The translations under genes were made by a program, and so were the position numbers. Source: Woeseiaceae bacterium (GTDB lineage Bacteria > Pseudomonadota > Gammaproteobacteria > Steroidobacterales > Woeseiaceae). Taken from it: a stretch of DNA of 46,164 nucleotides. Numbering within the stretch: position 1 is the stretch's first letter; each line of letters begins with the position of its first letter. Of the stretch, positions 17,517 through 26,141 are shown piece after piece. The notes below the pieces were generated by a model. The model was not told the DNA's origin. It saw only the letters and a list, made by a program, of their open reading frames with translations, and ran no database searches. The stretch is from positions 1-46,164 of the forward strand of contig JAJFKT010000003.1 of the NCBI GenBank assembly GCA_021773075.1, given 5' to 3'.

Positions 17517-17532
17517 CATTATAAACATAGAT

Positions 17533-18291
17533 TCAAGTGACCAATTCGACCTTGCCGGTTTTTAGGCTGTATACGCCACCAACTATGAGAAGCTTTTTTT
17601 CGGCTACCAGTTTGTTTAGAATTGGTGTTTGCTTTTTAAGCTTTTGCACATTTTGTATGACATTCATTTTGACCACATTGTCAATGCGATTTTCTAACTT
17701 CCTGTCAACAGCTCCCACTGCAGGTGCCAACGCACTGGCGATCGTTTGAATATGTCCTGGAAATTGCACATTATTATCTGCAGCCTCTATCGCCGCCTGA
17801 ACCGCACCGCAGCTTTCATGACCAAGTACCATAATAAGTGGTGTATGCAAAACAAATGTAGCAAATTCAAGTGTAGCCACAAAATCCGTCGTTAAATAAT
17901 TTCCAGCTACGCGTGCCACAAACAGATCCCCAAGTTGCTCGTCAAAACAGAGCTCGGGACTGACTCTTGAATCAGAACAACTTAAAATACAGGCAAAGGG
18001 GTTCTGACTTCTGACCAGAGCGTCACTTTCAAGGCTAAAATTTAATAGCGTGGATTGACCTGCAACATAACGTTCATTACCCGCAATCAGTCTCTCTAAT
18101 GCCGCTTCTGGCATTAATACGTTTTCAGGCTGAGCAGGCAACGTAACCATCCCAGAAGTAGCCATCACTTGTAACCCTGTTGTAGAAATTCCCACGCCCA
18201 GTGCTGAAGTCATAACTAGCTTTAAGAACGAGCGCCTTTGCTGAATTTGCAGAGTTTTTTCGCTTTCTTGTTCGCAACTTACATTACACAT
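17533..18291 (-). CDS. Beta-class carbonic anhydrase with twin-arginine-type signal
   Basis: This is a zinc enzyme that interconverts CO2 and bicarbonate. The 252 residues carry C105-S-D107-S-R109 and the H158-x-x-C161 pair, that is all beta-class zinc ligands and the Asp-Arg dyad, plus the family segments EQLGDLFVARVAGN and GHESCGAVQAAI. The unusual part is the first 45 residues: QQRRSFLK (17-24) followed by the hydrophobic LVMTSALGVGISTTGLQVMA, which is a good twin-arginine export signal, so the enzyme is probably periplasmic or membrane-bound. The ATG has GGGAG at good spacing. It lies in the same accessory block as ppsR/ppsA and a few kb from RuBisCO, so a role in supplying inorganic carbon is plausible but inferred. 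Its 3' end abuts the MITE-like insertion. Confidence 0.92.
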   Translation of the reverse strand: MCNVSCEQESEKTLQIQQRRSFLKLVMTSALGVGISTTGLQVMATSGMVTLPAQPENVLMPEAALERLIAGNERYVAGQSTLLNFSLESDALVRSQNPFACILSCSDSRVSPELCFDEQLGDLFVARVAGNYLTTDFVATLEFATFVLHTPLIMVLGHESCGAVQAAIEAADNNVQFPGHIQTIASALAPAVGAVDRKLENRIDNVVKMNVIQNVQKLKKQTPILNKLVAEKKLLIVGGVYSLKTGKVELVT

Positions 18292-18318
18292 TTTTAGCTC
18301 CCATTGATACTTAGAGTT

Positions 18319-18347
18319 AAACTAGGAAAAACTAGTTTCAGTATACT
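18319..18347 (-). promoter_or_regulatory. Putative promoter -10 and palindrome upstream of the carbonic anhydrase gene
   Basis: On the minus strand a TATACT hexamer (18342-18347) is followed by a 7-bp inverted repeat AAACTAG/CTAGTTT (18319-18325 and 18332-18338) lying where the transcript would begin, about 30-45 bases before the ATG. No good -35 is seen. The dyad could be an operator or a leader hairpin. Confidence 0.35.
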
Positions 18348-18534
18348 CCAATAACCATCGAACTGAGGATGTTAGGGCCATCCACGTTACCCAAGTCAAT
18401 CAACGGCAATTCTATTCCTTTAATTTCCGGCAAGGCCCTTCGGCGACACCTTGGTGTTTTCATTTCAAGTGAAGGTCAGAGTCATATCATTATTTTGTGC
18501 CCACTGTTCAAATCGGCCTCAGCAGAATCCATAA

Positions 18535-19368
18535 TTAACGCGTCAACAGTTTGTGTTTTCGCTTAAGACCTGCGAGTTCAACAATCGTAGTTGCGATTTC
18601 TTCAATTGAAATGGCTGTAGTGTCCAGACAGGGCACATTCAATTGACGAAACATTTTTTCTACTGCTTGAATTTCCTTGTGGCATTGTTCCATCGAAGCG
18701 TAACGACTTTGCGGAAGTCTTTGTTGGCGGATATGAAACAATCTTTTTGCATTGGTCGTAAGGCCAAACAATTTATTTTGATAGGCTTTTATCGGTTTCG
18801 GCAAGCTTTCTGACAACATGTCTTCTTCCGTTATGGGGTAGTTAGCTGCTTTGAGGCCGAACTGTAACGCAAGATAAAGACAAGTTGGTGTCTTGCCGCT
18901 GCGTGAAACGCCGACAATAATGATATCGGCTTTGTCATAGAAGCGCGTCGTGCCGCCATCATCATGGATCATCGAGAAATCGATCGCGTCGATACGTGAT
19001 TCATATGAGAGCTGATTCGAAATGCGATGTGAAAGTCCTGTCTGGTGCGCTGAATGCTGATTAAGCAAGCGCTCCATATCCGGCAAAATGCGCTGAAATA
19101 GATCCAGCACAAGTGCATCAGCTTGATGGATAATCTGGCTAATACTTTCATCCGCCAGCGTAGAAATAATCATCGGTTTAAGCACCGCTTGGCTGTTTTC
19201 TTGATTGATACGCTTAACAATGCCTTCAGCTTTCTGGATGCTGTCAATATATGGCATGGTCACAACAGAAAACTTTGCATTCGGAAACTGCGCAAGCAGA
19301 CTCTGACCAAACGTTTCTGCCGTAATAGCTGTGCGATTTGATAGAAAATAAACGTTTCTTGAAGTCAT
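18535..19368 (-). CDS. ppsR: PEP synthase regulatory protein (ADP-dependent kinase / phosphorylase)
   Basis: This bifunctional regulator (DUF299 family) inactivates PEP synthase by ADP-dependent phosphorylation of a threonine next to the catalytic histidine, and reactivates it by Pi-dependent dephosphorylation. The 277 residues begin MTSRNVYFLSNRTAITAET, and include a P-loop-like GVSRSGKTP at 153-161 and CLYLALQFGLKAANYPI just after, then FGLTTNAKRLFHIRQQRLP, all characteristic. The ATG at 19368 has no strong ribosome site. It is divergent from ppsA, its target, with a 174-base shared region containing a small palindrome at 19428-19439. The pairing makes the assignment secure. Confidence 0.95.
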   Translation of the reverse strand: MTSRNVYFLSNRTAITAETFGQSLLAQFPNAKFSVVTMPYIDSIQKAEGIVKRINQENSQAVLKPMIISTLADESISQIIHQADALVLDLFQRILPDMERLLNQHSAHQTGLSHRISNQLSYESRIDAIDFSMIHDDGGTTRFYDKADIIIVGVSRSGKTPTCLYLALQFGLKAANYPITEEDMLSESLPKPIKAYQNKLFGLTTNAKRLFHIRQQRLPQSRYASMEQCHKEIQAVEKMFRQLNVPCLDTTAISIEEIATTIVELAGLKRKHKLLTR

Positions 19369-19542
19369 TATAAGGCCGCGTTTTTAAAGTAAAACAAAAT
19401 AGATTGGGAAAAATATGATTGATTGGTGATATAAATATCGCTTGTATTAATAAATGAGTGGTGGCATCGTAAATCTATATAAATAATCGTAGCAAAAATA
19501 CGGATAAATTGTTATGAAATTAAAAACAGCCTTTGAGACAAT

Positions 19543-21939
19543 ATGACTATAAACAATCAATACATTATTTATCTGAATCATCTTGGTATGAATGATGTTG
19601 CCGTGGTTGGCGGTAAAAATGCATCACTCGGTGAGATGATCACTAATCTCACCGACTTAAATGTAAATGTTCCCGGTGGTTTTGCAACAACAGCATGGGC
19701 TTACCGAGAATTCTTAAATGATGCTGGCTTAACTGACAAAATAAATCAGCAACTCGACTCGCTTGATATAACGGATTTACAAGCGCTTGCCAGTACAGGC
19801 GCCAAAATTCGGCAATGGATTATTGACGCACCGTTCTCATCTGAGTTTGAACAGTCGATAGAACAAGCATACCAATCGATGACAGAGGGCACTGTTGAAG
19901 CAACGGTGGCCGTTCGTTCCTCTGCCACAGCCGAAGACTTGCCTGATGCCTCCTTCGCTGGGCAACAAGAAACTTTTCTTAACGTAAAAGGCTTACCGCA
20001 AATACTGCGCGCTGTAAAACAGGTATTCGCTTCACTGTTTAATAATCGCGCTATTTCCTACCGTGTACATCAAAACTTTATGCATTCCAATGTCGCGCTA
20101 TCTGCTGGTATTCAGCAAATGGTTCGTAGCGACTTAGCATGCAGCGGTGTGATGTTTACCGTTGACACTGAATCAGGCTTTGAAGATGTCGTCCTCATCA
20201 CTGGCAGCTATGGCTTGGGGGAAACTATTGTACAGGGTGCCGTAAACCCGGATGAGTTTTACGTATACAAAAAATCCCTTAGTAAAGGTAAACACGCCAT
20301 TATTCAGAAGAAAATGGGTAGTAAACGCATTAAGATGATTTATGCAAACGAAACACACAACGAGCTACTACCCGAACATACTATTAAAACCATAGATGTT
20401 GACACCCACGAGCAACAATCATTTTGCCTTACCAACGACGAAACAACCGCACTGGCAAAAATGGCGGTCACTATCGAAAACCATTATCAACGTCCCATGG
20501 ATATCGAATGGGCTAAAGACGGAATAACCAATGCACTTTTTATTGTACAAGCACGCCCTGAAACCGTGGTATCACGTGAAGGTAATGTGATAGAGCGCTA
20601 TATCCTTAATGATCCCCCCGCCAGTATTATCGAAGGCCGTGCCGTGGGTAATCGAATTGGACAAGGTAAAGCCAAGGTCATCCAAGAACTCTCACAGATG
20701 GATCAGATCGAAGATGGCGATGTGCTGGTAACCGACATGACTGACCCCGACTGGGAACCCATCATGAAGAAAGCTTCTGCTATCGTAACCAATCGTGGTG
20801 GCCGAACCTGTCATGCTGCCATCATTGCGCGTGAACTGGGTGTACCCGCTTTAGTGGGCTGTGGTGATGCAACACAACATCTACAACACGGTACAGATAT
20901 TACCGTTAGCTGCGCCCAGGGCGACACCGGCTATGTTTATCCGGGACTACTAACCATTGAACACCAGAAACATGCGGTCACGCATATGCCAGAACTTCCG
21001 TTAAAAGTGATGATGAATATTGCCAACCCAGAATCCGCCTTTGACTACTCACGATTACCGCATAAAGGCATTGGGCTGGCTCGACTGGAATTCGTTATCA
21101 ACCAGATGATTGGGATACATCCCAAAGCTTTGCTGAGTTTTGACGAAATGGATCCTGAGCTACAACGCACCATCAATGAACGCATACACGGTTACTCATC
21201 ACCAGTAGATTATTACGTCGAACGTCTGAGTGAAGGCATTGCAACGCTGGCAGCAGCATTCGCACCAGAACGCGTAATCGTGCGTCTATCAGATTTTAAA
21301 TCCAATGAATATGCCCATCTACTTGGCGGCGAACACTTCGAACCTAAAGAGGAAAACCCCATGATCGGTTTTCGGGGCGCATCGCGTTATATCTCCGACT
21401 TCTTTAAAGAATCCTTCGCGCTGGAATGTAGGGCCATAAAACGGGTCCGTGAAACAATGGGATTAGACAATGTTGAAATCATGGTGCCTTTTGTTAGAAC
21501 ATTGGAAGAAGCGCAAGCAGTTATTGCACTATTGGAAACTAACGGGCTAAAACGCGGCGAGAATAACCTGAAAATTATGATGATGTGTGAAATACCCTCT
21601 AACGTCATTCTTGCTGATCGCTTTCTAGATTACTTCGACGGATTTTCTATTGGTTCCAATGACTTAACGCAACTGACCCTTGGCTTGGATCGAGACTCAG
21701 CGCTTATCGCGGAATCATTCGATGAACGTAACCCGGCAGTACTGGCCTTGCTTTCTCAAGCAATAGCCGCCTGTAAAAAGGCAGGAAAATATGTTGGCAT
21801 CTGCGGACAAGGCCCATCTGATCACCCTGAATTAGCTGAATGGTTGTTAGAACAAGGCATTGATAGTATTTCCTTAAACCCAGATACCGTTGTTGATACT
21901 TGGTTATTTATGGCTAATAAAATCGATGTTAAAAATTAG
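19543..21939 (+). CDS. ppsA: Phosphoenolpyruvate synthase
   Basis: The enzyme converts pyruvate, ATP and water to PEP, AMP and phosphate, the first gluconeogenic step from pyruvate. The 798 residues show the ATP-grasp N-domain (VGGKNASLGEM near residue 23, RSSATAEDLPDASFAGQQET near 126), the swivelling phospho-histidine domain with H424 in GGRTCHAAIIARELGVPALVG, and the PEP-binding TIM barrel with MIGFRGASRY, MMMCEIPSN, GSNDLTQLTLGLDRD and GICGQGPSD. The threonine next to the histidine (GGRTCH) is the known site of regulation by the PpsR type, which is encoded divergently. The length is normal. The ATG follows TTTGAGA. The second DUF3422 gene starts about 110 bases downstream on the same strand. 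Confidence 0.97.
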   Translation: MTINNQYIIYLNHLGMNDVAVVGGKNASLGEMITNLTDLNVNVPGGFATTAWAYREFLNDAGLTDKINQQLDSLDITDLQALASTGAKIRQWIIDAPFSSEFEQSIEQAYQSMTEGTVEATVAVRSSATAEDLPDASFAGQQETFLNVKGLPQILRAVKQVFASLFNNRAISYRVHQNFMHSNVALSAGIQQMVRSDLACSGVMFTVDTESGFEDVVLITGSYGLGETIVQGAVNPDEFYVYKKSLSKGKHAIIQKKMGSKRIKMIYANETHNELLPEHTIKTIDVDTHEQQSFCLTNDETTALAKMAVTIENHYQRPMDIEWAKDGITNALFIVQARPETVVSREGNVIERYILNDPPASIIEGRAVGNRIGQGKAKVIQELSQMDQIEDGDVLVTDMTDPDWEPIMKKASAIVTNRGGRTCHAAIIARELGVPALVGCGDATQHLQHGTDITVSCAQGDTGYVYPGLLTIEHQKHAVTHMPELPLKVMMNIANPESAFDYSRLPHKGIGLARLEFVINQMIGIHPKALLSFDEMDPELQRTINERIHGYSSPVDYYVERLSEGIATLAAAFAPERVIVRLSDFKSNEYAHLLGGEHFEPKEENPMIGFRGASRYISDFFKESFALECRAIKRVRETMGLDNVEIMVPFVRTLEEAQAVIALLETNGLKRGENNLKIMMMCEIPSNVILADRFLDYFDGFSIGSNDLTQLTLGLDRDSALIAESFDERNPAVLALLSQAIAACKKAGKYVGICGQGPSDHPELAEWLLEQGIDSISLNPDTVVDTWLFMANKIDVKN

Positions 21940-22045
21940 TGTCAGTTCTATTTACACACCGAATCGATTAACCGAGTCAGCAGCCATCCTTTATATGAAA
22001 TCAGAGCTTAACAACTTGTCCAATTTCTCGACGCCACCTCAAGGT

Positions 22046-23380
22046 ATGAGTCTGAGTAATAACCTTATTCAATACGATTTGTTACCTCCTACCGATCCGC
22101 AACGTGCTTTATTGCATAACGTAGTGCATACCCGCCCGAGCCAACTTATCCGTTTGCCAGCGTTGGTAATTTATGTAGCGGTTTTTAATAACGCTGTCAC
22201 GCTTGAACAAGAGTGCGAGCACTTGCGCCGACTCCCCTGTCAGCAAGCACTCGTGATTGAACACTTGCAGAATAACTTTCTACGCCTGCGATTACAGGAT
22301 TGCACCTTGAGGTGGGAGCGCCACACCGAATTCACATGCTATACACTTGTACAACACTTGCCTGAAGTTGCACAATTAGGTGCGACAGATCCTGAATTGC
22401 TTTCGTTTTTAGCCCTGCCAGAGGGTTGGTTAGCTGGGATTCCTGGCCATACATTTGCTGCTGTCAAGCTAGCCATGGTGCATGGTGACTTAAATCACCC
22501 AGGAGAAACGCTGGCATTAGCACGCAATTGGTTTGGTGAAAACCCTGTGGTGGCTTCGCTCATCGGAAGGAAAAGCCACTCACTCGCGGTTACAGATTTC
22601 ATGCTACGTGACAGCGGTTTTGAACGCATGCTTGTAGTTGCCCCGACTGAAACATCCGAATCACGTACAGGACGTATTTCTCAGCGTCTACTCGAAATTG
22701 AAACTTACCGCCTTGCCGCACTGCTAGGCCTGCCAGCGGCTAAGCTACTTGCCCCCGAGTTGGCTAAGGCTGAGCAACAGTTAGTCGATATCACGGCTCA
22801 GTTGGAAAACAAAGTTGCTTCTGAACAAGAATTACTTGATCGGTTAGTTTCACAGGCTGTACGTATCGAACGCGCTAATGTTAAACATATGTATCGCTTT
22901 TCAGCCACGCATGCCTACGACAAGATAGTAACGCAACGTATCGCCGAATTAAGAGAGAAAGCCATACCTGGTACGCAGACCATTGGTGAGTTTATGAGGC
23001 GTCGCCTCTCTCCTGCCATAGCAACTGTTGAAACTACTGCGCAACGCATGGTTTCACTTTCTGAACGCATTTCACAAACTAGCGCACTGCTGCGTACGCG
23101 AGTTGACATAATGACCGAGACACAAAACCAACAGTTACTCGAAAAGCTTACACGTGGACAAGAACTGCAGTTACGGTTGCAAAGTATGGTGGAGGGCTTA
23201 TCGATTGCCGCTATCTCATATTATGTGGTCAGTCTGTTGCTGTACTTAGCCAAAGCAGGTAAGGCTGCTGGTTTGCCGATTTATCCTGAGTTGATTATCG
23301 GGGCAATGATCCCGATAGTCATCTTAACAGTCTGGTATATAACACGCCGCATTCACGATAAATTTTTTAAGCTGGATTGA
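22046..23380 (+). CDS. DUF3422 family membrane-anchored protein, copy 2
   Basis: This is a paralogue of the gene at 15965-17299, exactly 444 codons when started at the ATG aligned with that of copy 1. In-frame ATGs at 21995 and 21890 are alternatives, the last inside ppsA; none has a good ribosome site, so the start rests on alignment. About 57 of 444 residues differ by hand count, spread along the protein and often conservative, so both copies look to be under selection. Domain layout is the same: conserved N-terminal half, helical coiled-coil-like middle, and two C-terminal membrane segments (SIAAISYYVVSLLLYLAKAG and ELIIGAMIPIVILTVW) with a basic tail. It directly follows ppsA and may be read through from it. 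Confidence 0.85.
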   Translation: MSLSNNLIQYDLLPPTDPQRALLHNVVHTRPSQLIRLPALVIYVAVFNNAVTLEQECEHLRRLPCQQALVIEHLQNNFLRLRLQDCTLRWERHTEFTCYTLVQHLPEVAQLGATDPELLSFLALPEGWLAGIPGHTFAAVKLAMVHGDLNHPGETLALARNWFGENPVVASLIGRKSHSLAVTDFMLRDSGFERMLVVAPTETSESRTGRISQRLLEIETYRLAALLGLPAAKLLAPELAKAEQQLVDITAQLENKVASEQELLDRLVSQAVRIERANVKHMYRFSATHAYDKIVTQRIAELREKAIPGTQTIGEFMRRRLSPAIATVETTAQRMVSLSERISQTSALLRTRVDIMTETQNQQLLEKLTRGQELQLRLQSMVEGLSIAAISYYVVSLLLYLAKAGKAAGLPIYPELIIGAMIPIVILTVWYITRRIHDKFFKLD

Positions 23381-23458
23381 TAGTATCCGGTAGTTTATTT
23401 TTCATATTAAACAGACCATGTTAGCTTCAAATACAATCTCATATTTTCATCTCCTAAC
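22046..23458 (+). repeat. Direct repeat, right copy (DUF3422 gene plus 3' flank)
   Basis: Partner of 15965-17370. Nucleotide similarity runs past the stop codon to about 23458, and a 15-base identical tract (23467-23481) matches the sequence just before the 3' end of the carbonic anhydrase gene in the left copy. The similarity then stops, marking a duplication breakpoint near 23485. Confidence 0.85.
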
Positions 23459-23485
23459 TTATAGTTATTATAAACATAGATCAAG

Positions 23486-23753
23486 CATCTTAACGCTACC
23501 AAACTCTTCAATAGCCATCTAGTTGTCCGCTCAAACCAATAACGACCCAGAGAGCGATAAAGAATATATTTTGTAGTTTGTATTTTTTTGTCTGTCTAGC
23601 CCTGTGTCTTCAATGCTTAAATGCTTGCTGAGCCTGTCGCACAATTTACGCGTGGGTATATTTCTGCAAAAAAATGGACTATTTTTTGATTGCAGTTTGA
23701 ATACTGCATAAGCAGCAACTAAATTACAGTTAACTCTGCTAGATTAGCTAGGT
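23486..23753. other. Gene-free stretch between DUF3422 copy 2 and an IS remnant
   Basis: A/T-rich sequence with runs of T and A (for example around 23580 and 23670). I find no open frame with a ribosome site and no hairpin with a T-run that clearly terminates the upstream gene. It is probably IS flank or decayed sequence. Confidence 0.5.
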
Positions 23754-24400
23754 TTATATGGTTTTAGCTGATTCTGGGCGCAAAAATCTCCTTAAACAAA
23801 TGGCAGACATAAATACGGTAAATTGATTTTTGGCGATCCCCCAATAGTGCACTCGTTGGTTACGTTTGGAGAATACACGTTCATAGAGCATTCTCAAGTG
23901 GCTGAACCAACGATCTTTGTCATAATTTTTTGCCAGCATATGATTCATCATAATTGCTGCTAAATGGACACTCCGTTTCGCCGCTGCTTGCCGTCCAGGT
24001 TTGGTGCAATAGCCTTTTTTATCCGTATAGATCGCTCCTTTATTCGAACATATTTGTTTTTTTCCTTTGTACCTCATCTTTGCCTGCTTGTCACAAGCAA
24101 ACTGATACACCAGATAAACAACGTTCAATATATGTTCCGTTCAGCACTAACTTAAAATAGCGATAGGGGTGAACTCTTCCAGTGATATCATCTCTATTTG
24201 ATCGGACATGGGCTTGTTGCTTCCAGCAATACTCACATATCTATTTCATCAAATTGATGTGCCACGCGCCTTGATATTGTGCTGTTTCGAGGCAGGCCCT
24301 TGCTACGCCGAAGAATAACTGTGGTTCCAGTCGCGAGTATGTTCAATTGAAGTTTAAATTCTAGAAACTGGTGCAATATTGGGTCTAGGTAGCCACTCCT
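23754..24400 (-). pseudogene. Decayed IS5-family transposase, second remnant
   Basis: The 3' part, on the minus strand from about 24128 to 23754, reads KKGYCTKPGRQAAAKRS, then MLYERVFSKRNQRVHYWGIAKNQF and MSAICLRRFL. This matches the C-terminal DKGY...E...F..R...YWGLAK...AI.-type pattern of IS5-group DDE transposases. Further upstream (to about 24400) only scraps are readable, such as LATGTTV and QGAWHINLMK in different frames, with stops between them. No complete catalytic DDE set, start codon with ribosome site, or terminal inverted repeats can be made out. It differs from the scar after cbbO. It lies between the DUF3422 copy 2 flank and the 3' end of pgi. Confidence 0.6.
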
Positions 24401-24436
24401 AAAGACCCATACTTTTACATAGTGTATGACATGTCT

Positions 24437-26071
24437 CTATTGGTTTTTTTTGAAAAAACTTATCAGTCCATTGGTTGAAGCGTCATGGGATGACACTGCA
24501 TTATCCTGTTCTAGTTCAGCAAGGATATTTCCGGCCAATTGTTTACCCAGTTCTACTCCCCATTGATCAAAAGGATTTATTTCCCAAATGACACTTTGCA
24601 CAAAAACTTTATGTTCATAGAGCGCAATAAGTGAGCCCAACGTACTTGGACTCAGCTTCTTGAACAAAATAGAAGTCGTAGGATGATTACCGGGAAACAC
24701 TTTATGCGGCAGTAGTTTTTCCAGTGATTCATTCATCATACCCTGCAGCTCAAGTTCGGCGCGCGTTTCACTTTCATCTTTGCCGCGCATCAATGCTTCA
24801 GTTTGGGCAAAAAAATTGGCCAATAACAGGTGGTGATGATTACCGAGCGAATGCTGACTTTGACACGACGCTAGAAAATCAGCCGATATGGCTTGTGTAC
24901 CCTGGTGCAATAACTGGTGAAAAGCATGCTGGCCATTGGTGCCTGGCTCGCCCCAAACGACTGAACCGGTGTTGTAATCAACGACTTCACCGTTACGGGT
25001 TACACGCTTTCCATTACTCTCCATTTCCAGTTGTTGTAAATAGGCCGGGAAGCGGTGTAAGTACTGATCATAAGGCAGCACTGCATGGGACGTAATTCCC
25101 AAAAAATTGATTTGCCAGACACCAATCAAACCAAGCATAACCGGCAGGTTCTCTTCCAATGGGGCCGTGGCAAAATGTTGATCCATTTCTCTTGCGCCAG
25201 CGAGCAGCAAGTAAAAATTATCCATACCAATAACCAAAGCAATGGGCAAACCAATCGCTGACCACAATGAATAACGCCCCCCTACCCAATCCCAGAATTC
25301 AAACATGTTGTTAGGATTAATGCCAAACTTTTCTACCGCCGTACGATTTGTAGAAATAGCAATAAAATGCTGAGCGATCGCTATTTCGTCACATCCCTGC
25401 GCTAAAAACCATTCTCTTGCAGAATAGGCATTAGTTATTGTCTCCTGGGTAGTAAAAGTTTTTGACGCGATAATAAAAAGTGTTGTAGCCGGATTAAGTT
25501 GTCGCAATGTTTCGTAAAGCTGCGTACCGTCAACATTTGAAACAAAGTGTGGCGTAATTTTGGTTGAAGCATATGGTTTTAGCGCTTCAGTCACCATCAC
25601 AGGCCCGAGATCAGAACCACCTATACCAATATTAACTATATCTGTAAATGGCTTGCCAGAATAACCTTTATACTCCCCATTGCGTACAGCTGTCGTAAAC
25701 TGCTCCATCTGTTTCAATACATTTCTGACGCTAGGCATAACATCCTCGCCATCAACCATTACTGAATGCTCGCCACGCAATGCACTATGCAGTGCGGCTC
25801 GATTTTCAGTATTATTTATTTTTTCTCCTGAGAACAAACGAGTAACCCAATCTCCCAGCTCCTGCTGACGCGCTAGGGCTAGTAGCAGTTTTATGGTTTC
25901 ACTATTAACCGGCTGCTTTGCGTAATCCAGCAGAATATCGTTGAATATGAGAGAAAATTTATCGAAACGCTGCGGATCTTGCTTAAATAGCTCCAATAAA
26001 TGCAACGGCGCCATCGCCGATTGGTGCGTTTGCAATGCTGCCCAGGCTGTTGAATGAGTAAGAGAAGACAT
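24437..26071 (-). CDS. pgi: Glucose-6-phosphate isomerase
   Basis: The enzyme interconverts glucose-6-phosphate and fructose-6-phosphate, linking Calvin-cycle and gluconeogenic hexose phosphate to glycogen. The 544 residues contain [43 protein letters not shown], the [19 protein letters not shown] signature with the catalytic glutamate, and [11 protein letters not shown] near the end, with the lysine in [13 protein letters not shown] completing the site. The length is normal. It is the last gene of the minus-strand series glgC - GH57 - GH57 - pgi, starting 70 bases after the preceding stop; co-transcription is likely. Confidence 0.97.
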   Translation of the reverse strand: MSSLTHSTAWAALQTHQSAMAPLHLLELFKQDPQRFDKFSLIFNDILLDYAKQPVNSETIKLLLALARQQELGDWVTRLFSGEKINNTENRAALHSALRGEHSVMVDGEDVMPSVRNVLKQMEQFTTAVRNGEYKGYSGKPFTDIVNIGIGGSDLGPVMVTEALKPYASTKITPHFVSNVDGTQLYETLRQLNPATTLFIIASKTFTTQETITNAYSAREWFLAQGCDEIAIAQHFIAISTNRTAVEKFGINPNNMFEFWDWVGGRYSLWSAIGLPIALVIGMDNFYLLLAGAREMDQHFATAPLEENLPVMLGLIGVWQINFLGITSHAVLPYDQYLHRFPAYLQQLEMESNGKRVTRNGEVVDYNTGSVVWGEPGTNGQHAFHQLLHQGTQAISADFLASCQSQHSLGNHHHLLLANFFAQTEALMRGKDESETRAELELQGMMNESLEKLLPHKVFPGNHPTTSILFKKLSPSTLGSLIALYEHKVFVQSVIWEINPFDQWGVELGKQLAGNILAELEQDNAVSSHDASTNGLISFFKKNQ

Positions 26072-26141
26072 AGCTGCTTGTTCTGGATTAAGTTAAATGA
26101 TAAAAACTATGATTGAGATTATAATTACTGGCGATTAATAA

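Noticed and set aside
18369..18566. 65-codon plus-strand frame between the carbonic anhydrase gene and ppsR
   Set aside because: It runs into the 3' end of ppsR on the opposite strand, has no ribosome site and no recognisable domain.
21890..22045. N-terminal extension of DUF3422 copy 2 into ppsA
   Set aside because: Copy 1 begins at the aligned methionine and both genes then have exactly 444 codons; the extension overlaps ppsA coding sequence.
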